A stretch of DNA of 35,198 bases. It comes from an uncultured Synechococcus sp. GTDB lineage: Bacteria > Cyanobacteriota > Cyanobacteriia > PCC-6307 > Cyanobiaceae. This document shows positions 35,012 to 35,198 of this stretch, piece by piece. The notes under the pieces are model-generated. The model was given only the letters and a program-made list of their open reading frames with translations. It was not told the DNA's origin and did no database searches. Positions within the stretch are counted from its first letter, which is position 1. Every line of letters starts with the position of its first letter. Location of the stretch: positions 1 to 35,198 of the forward strand of contig CAJWYF010000016.1 in NCBI GenBank assembly GCA_913049535.1, given 5' to 3'. A program made the position numbers and the translations under genes.

Positions 35012-35161
35012 AACTCTTGCGTAACCCCTGCCTGTCCAGACCCCTTGCCGACGCTGGGCTTAGTTTGGCTGAGCGCTTCCTCCACTTGGGGCTCGAGGCC
35101 GATCGGCCTTTATTCCCTGGCGGTATCAGAAGCCCTTCACCTCCAAACTGTCTGGCCCCCA

Positions 35162-35198
35162 ATGCTCGACGCATTTTCCCGCACAGTCGTCAGCGCTG
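35162..35198 (+). CDS. cpeB: phycoerythrin beta subunit, 5' end only (cut by window edge)
   Basis: The final 37 bases open an ATG frame reading MLDAFSRTVVSA and then run off the window. The start MLDAFSR-VVxA is the signature of phycoerythrin beta subunits (CpeB; also MpeB), distinct from CpcB (MFDAF). With pebA, pebB and cpeS next door, this is the start of the phycoerythrin operon. Whether it is cpeB or mpeB cannot be decided from 12 residues. There is no Shine-Dalgarno in the bases just before the ATG. Confidence 0.8.
   Translation, partial: MLDAFSRTVVSA

Larger units (their letters stand above)
34803..35161. promoter_or_regulatory. divergent intergenic region / cpeB leader
   Basis: A 359-base gap between the 75-residue gene and cpeB. 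It contains a repeated motif CGTTCTCT-TGGTGACA (34926-34943 with two extra G, and 34996-35011). A hairpin AGAACG...CGTTCT (34970-35001) has a C7/G5 core. A smaller stem is CAGGC/GCCTG (34942-34966). No usable Shine-Dalgarno is seen in the last 25 bases before cpeB. The only long frame here is minus strand and antisense to cpeB, and is rejected. Promoters for both directions must lie here. Confidence 0.75.

Noticed and set aside
34905-35174. Minus-strand 89-residue frame near the right edge
   Set aside because: It is basic and low-complexity, antisense to the cpeB start and the repeat region, with no coding features.

Overview
The window reads as chromosomal DNA of a phycoerythrin-containing picocyanobacterium of the Synechococcus/Cyanobium group. 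The evidence is GC-rich coding with short spacers and overlapping stop/start codons, photosystem I (psaD), phycocyanin (cpcBA), bilin reductases (pebA, pebB), a CpeS-type lyase, and the first codons of a phycoerythrin beta gene at the right edge. No insertion sequence, prophage, CRISPR array, rRNA or replication origin was seen. Species cannot be named from this sequence alone.

Layout. 1-2969: the 3' part of an ABC exporter with a C-terminal cyclic-nucleotide-binding-like domain, then two small exported proteins on the minus strand. 3045-5819: a tandem-duplicated cobalamin adenosyltransferase, larE, speD and a tiny prepilin-like protein. 5785-7067: recF (apparently without a normal start codon), tRNA-Arg(CCG) and a GNAT protein. 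7067-13128: a tightly coupled minus-strand operon trpE-gshA-ppc-GNAT, with two ATGA overlaps. 13141-17382: psaD with a strong terminator, and mrp-rodA-histidine kinase upstream of it. 17486-19890: hemF, convergent with and overlapping an amidase-like protein, then a CCB-type cytochrome b6 assembly factor whose start codon abuts a hairpin. 19915-24748: a winged-helix-like protein, an RNase D-type nuclease, an LpxB-like glycosyltransferase, tRNA-Cys(GCA), small exported or Cys-rich proteins, and an aldo/keto reductase coupled to a small membrane protein. 24732-28819: a hypothetical protein, purM, rlpA and a panC-cmk fusion.

28803 to the end is the phycobilisome region. The minus-strand cluster cpcE-cpcF-LMW phosphatase (all with overlapping stop/start codons) is separated from cpcB-cpcA by an unknown 73-residue plus-strand gene. 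Upstream of cpcBA, and also on the minus strand, lies unknown 75-residue gene-cpeS-pebA-pebB. A roughly 360-base intergenic region then separates this from cpeB, which runs off the right edge. Together these genes make phycocyanin, synthesise phycoerythrobilin (pebA, pebB) and attach bilins (cpcE/F, cpeS). The peb/cpeS part looks clearly less GC-rich than its neighbours.

No completely new multi-gene system is claimed. The best leads are the repeat and alternative-hairpin architecture upstream of cpeB, the tyrosine phosphatase coupled to the phycocyanin lyase genes, the unknown small genes inside the phycobilisome region, and the degenerate histidine kinase next to psaD.
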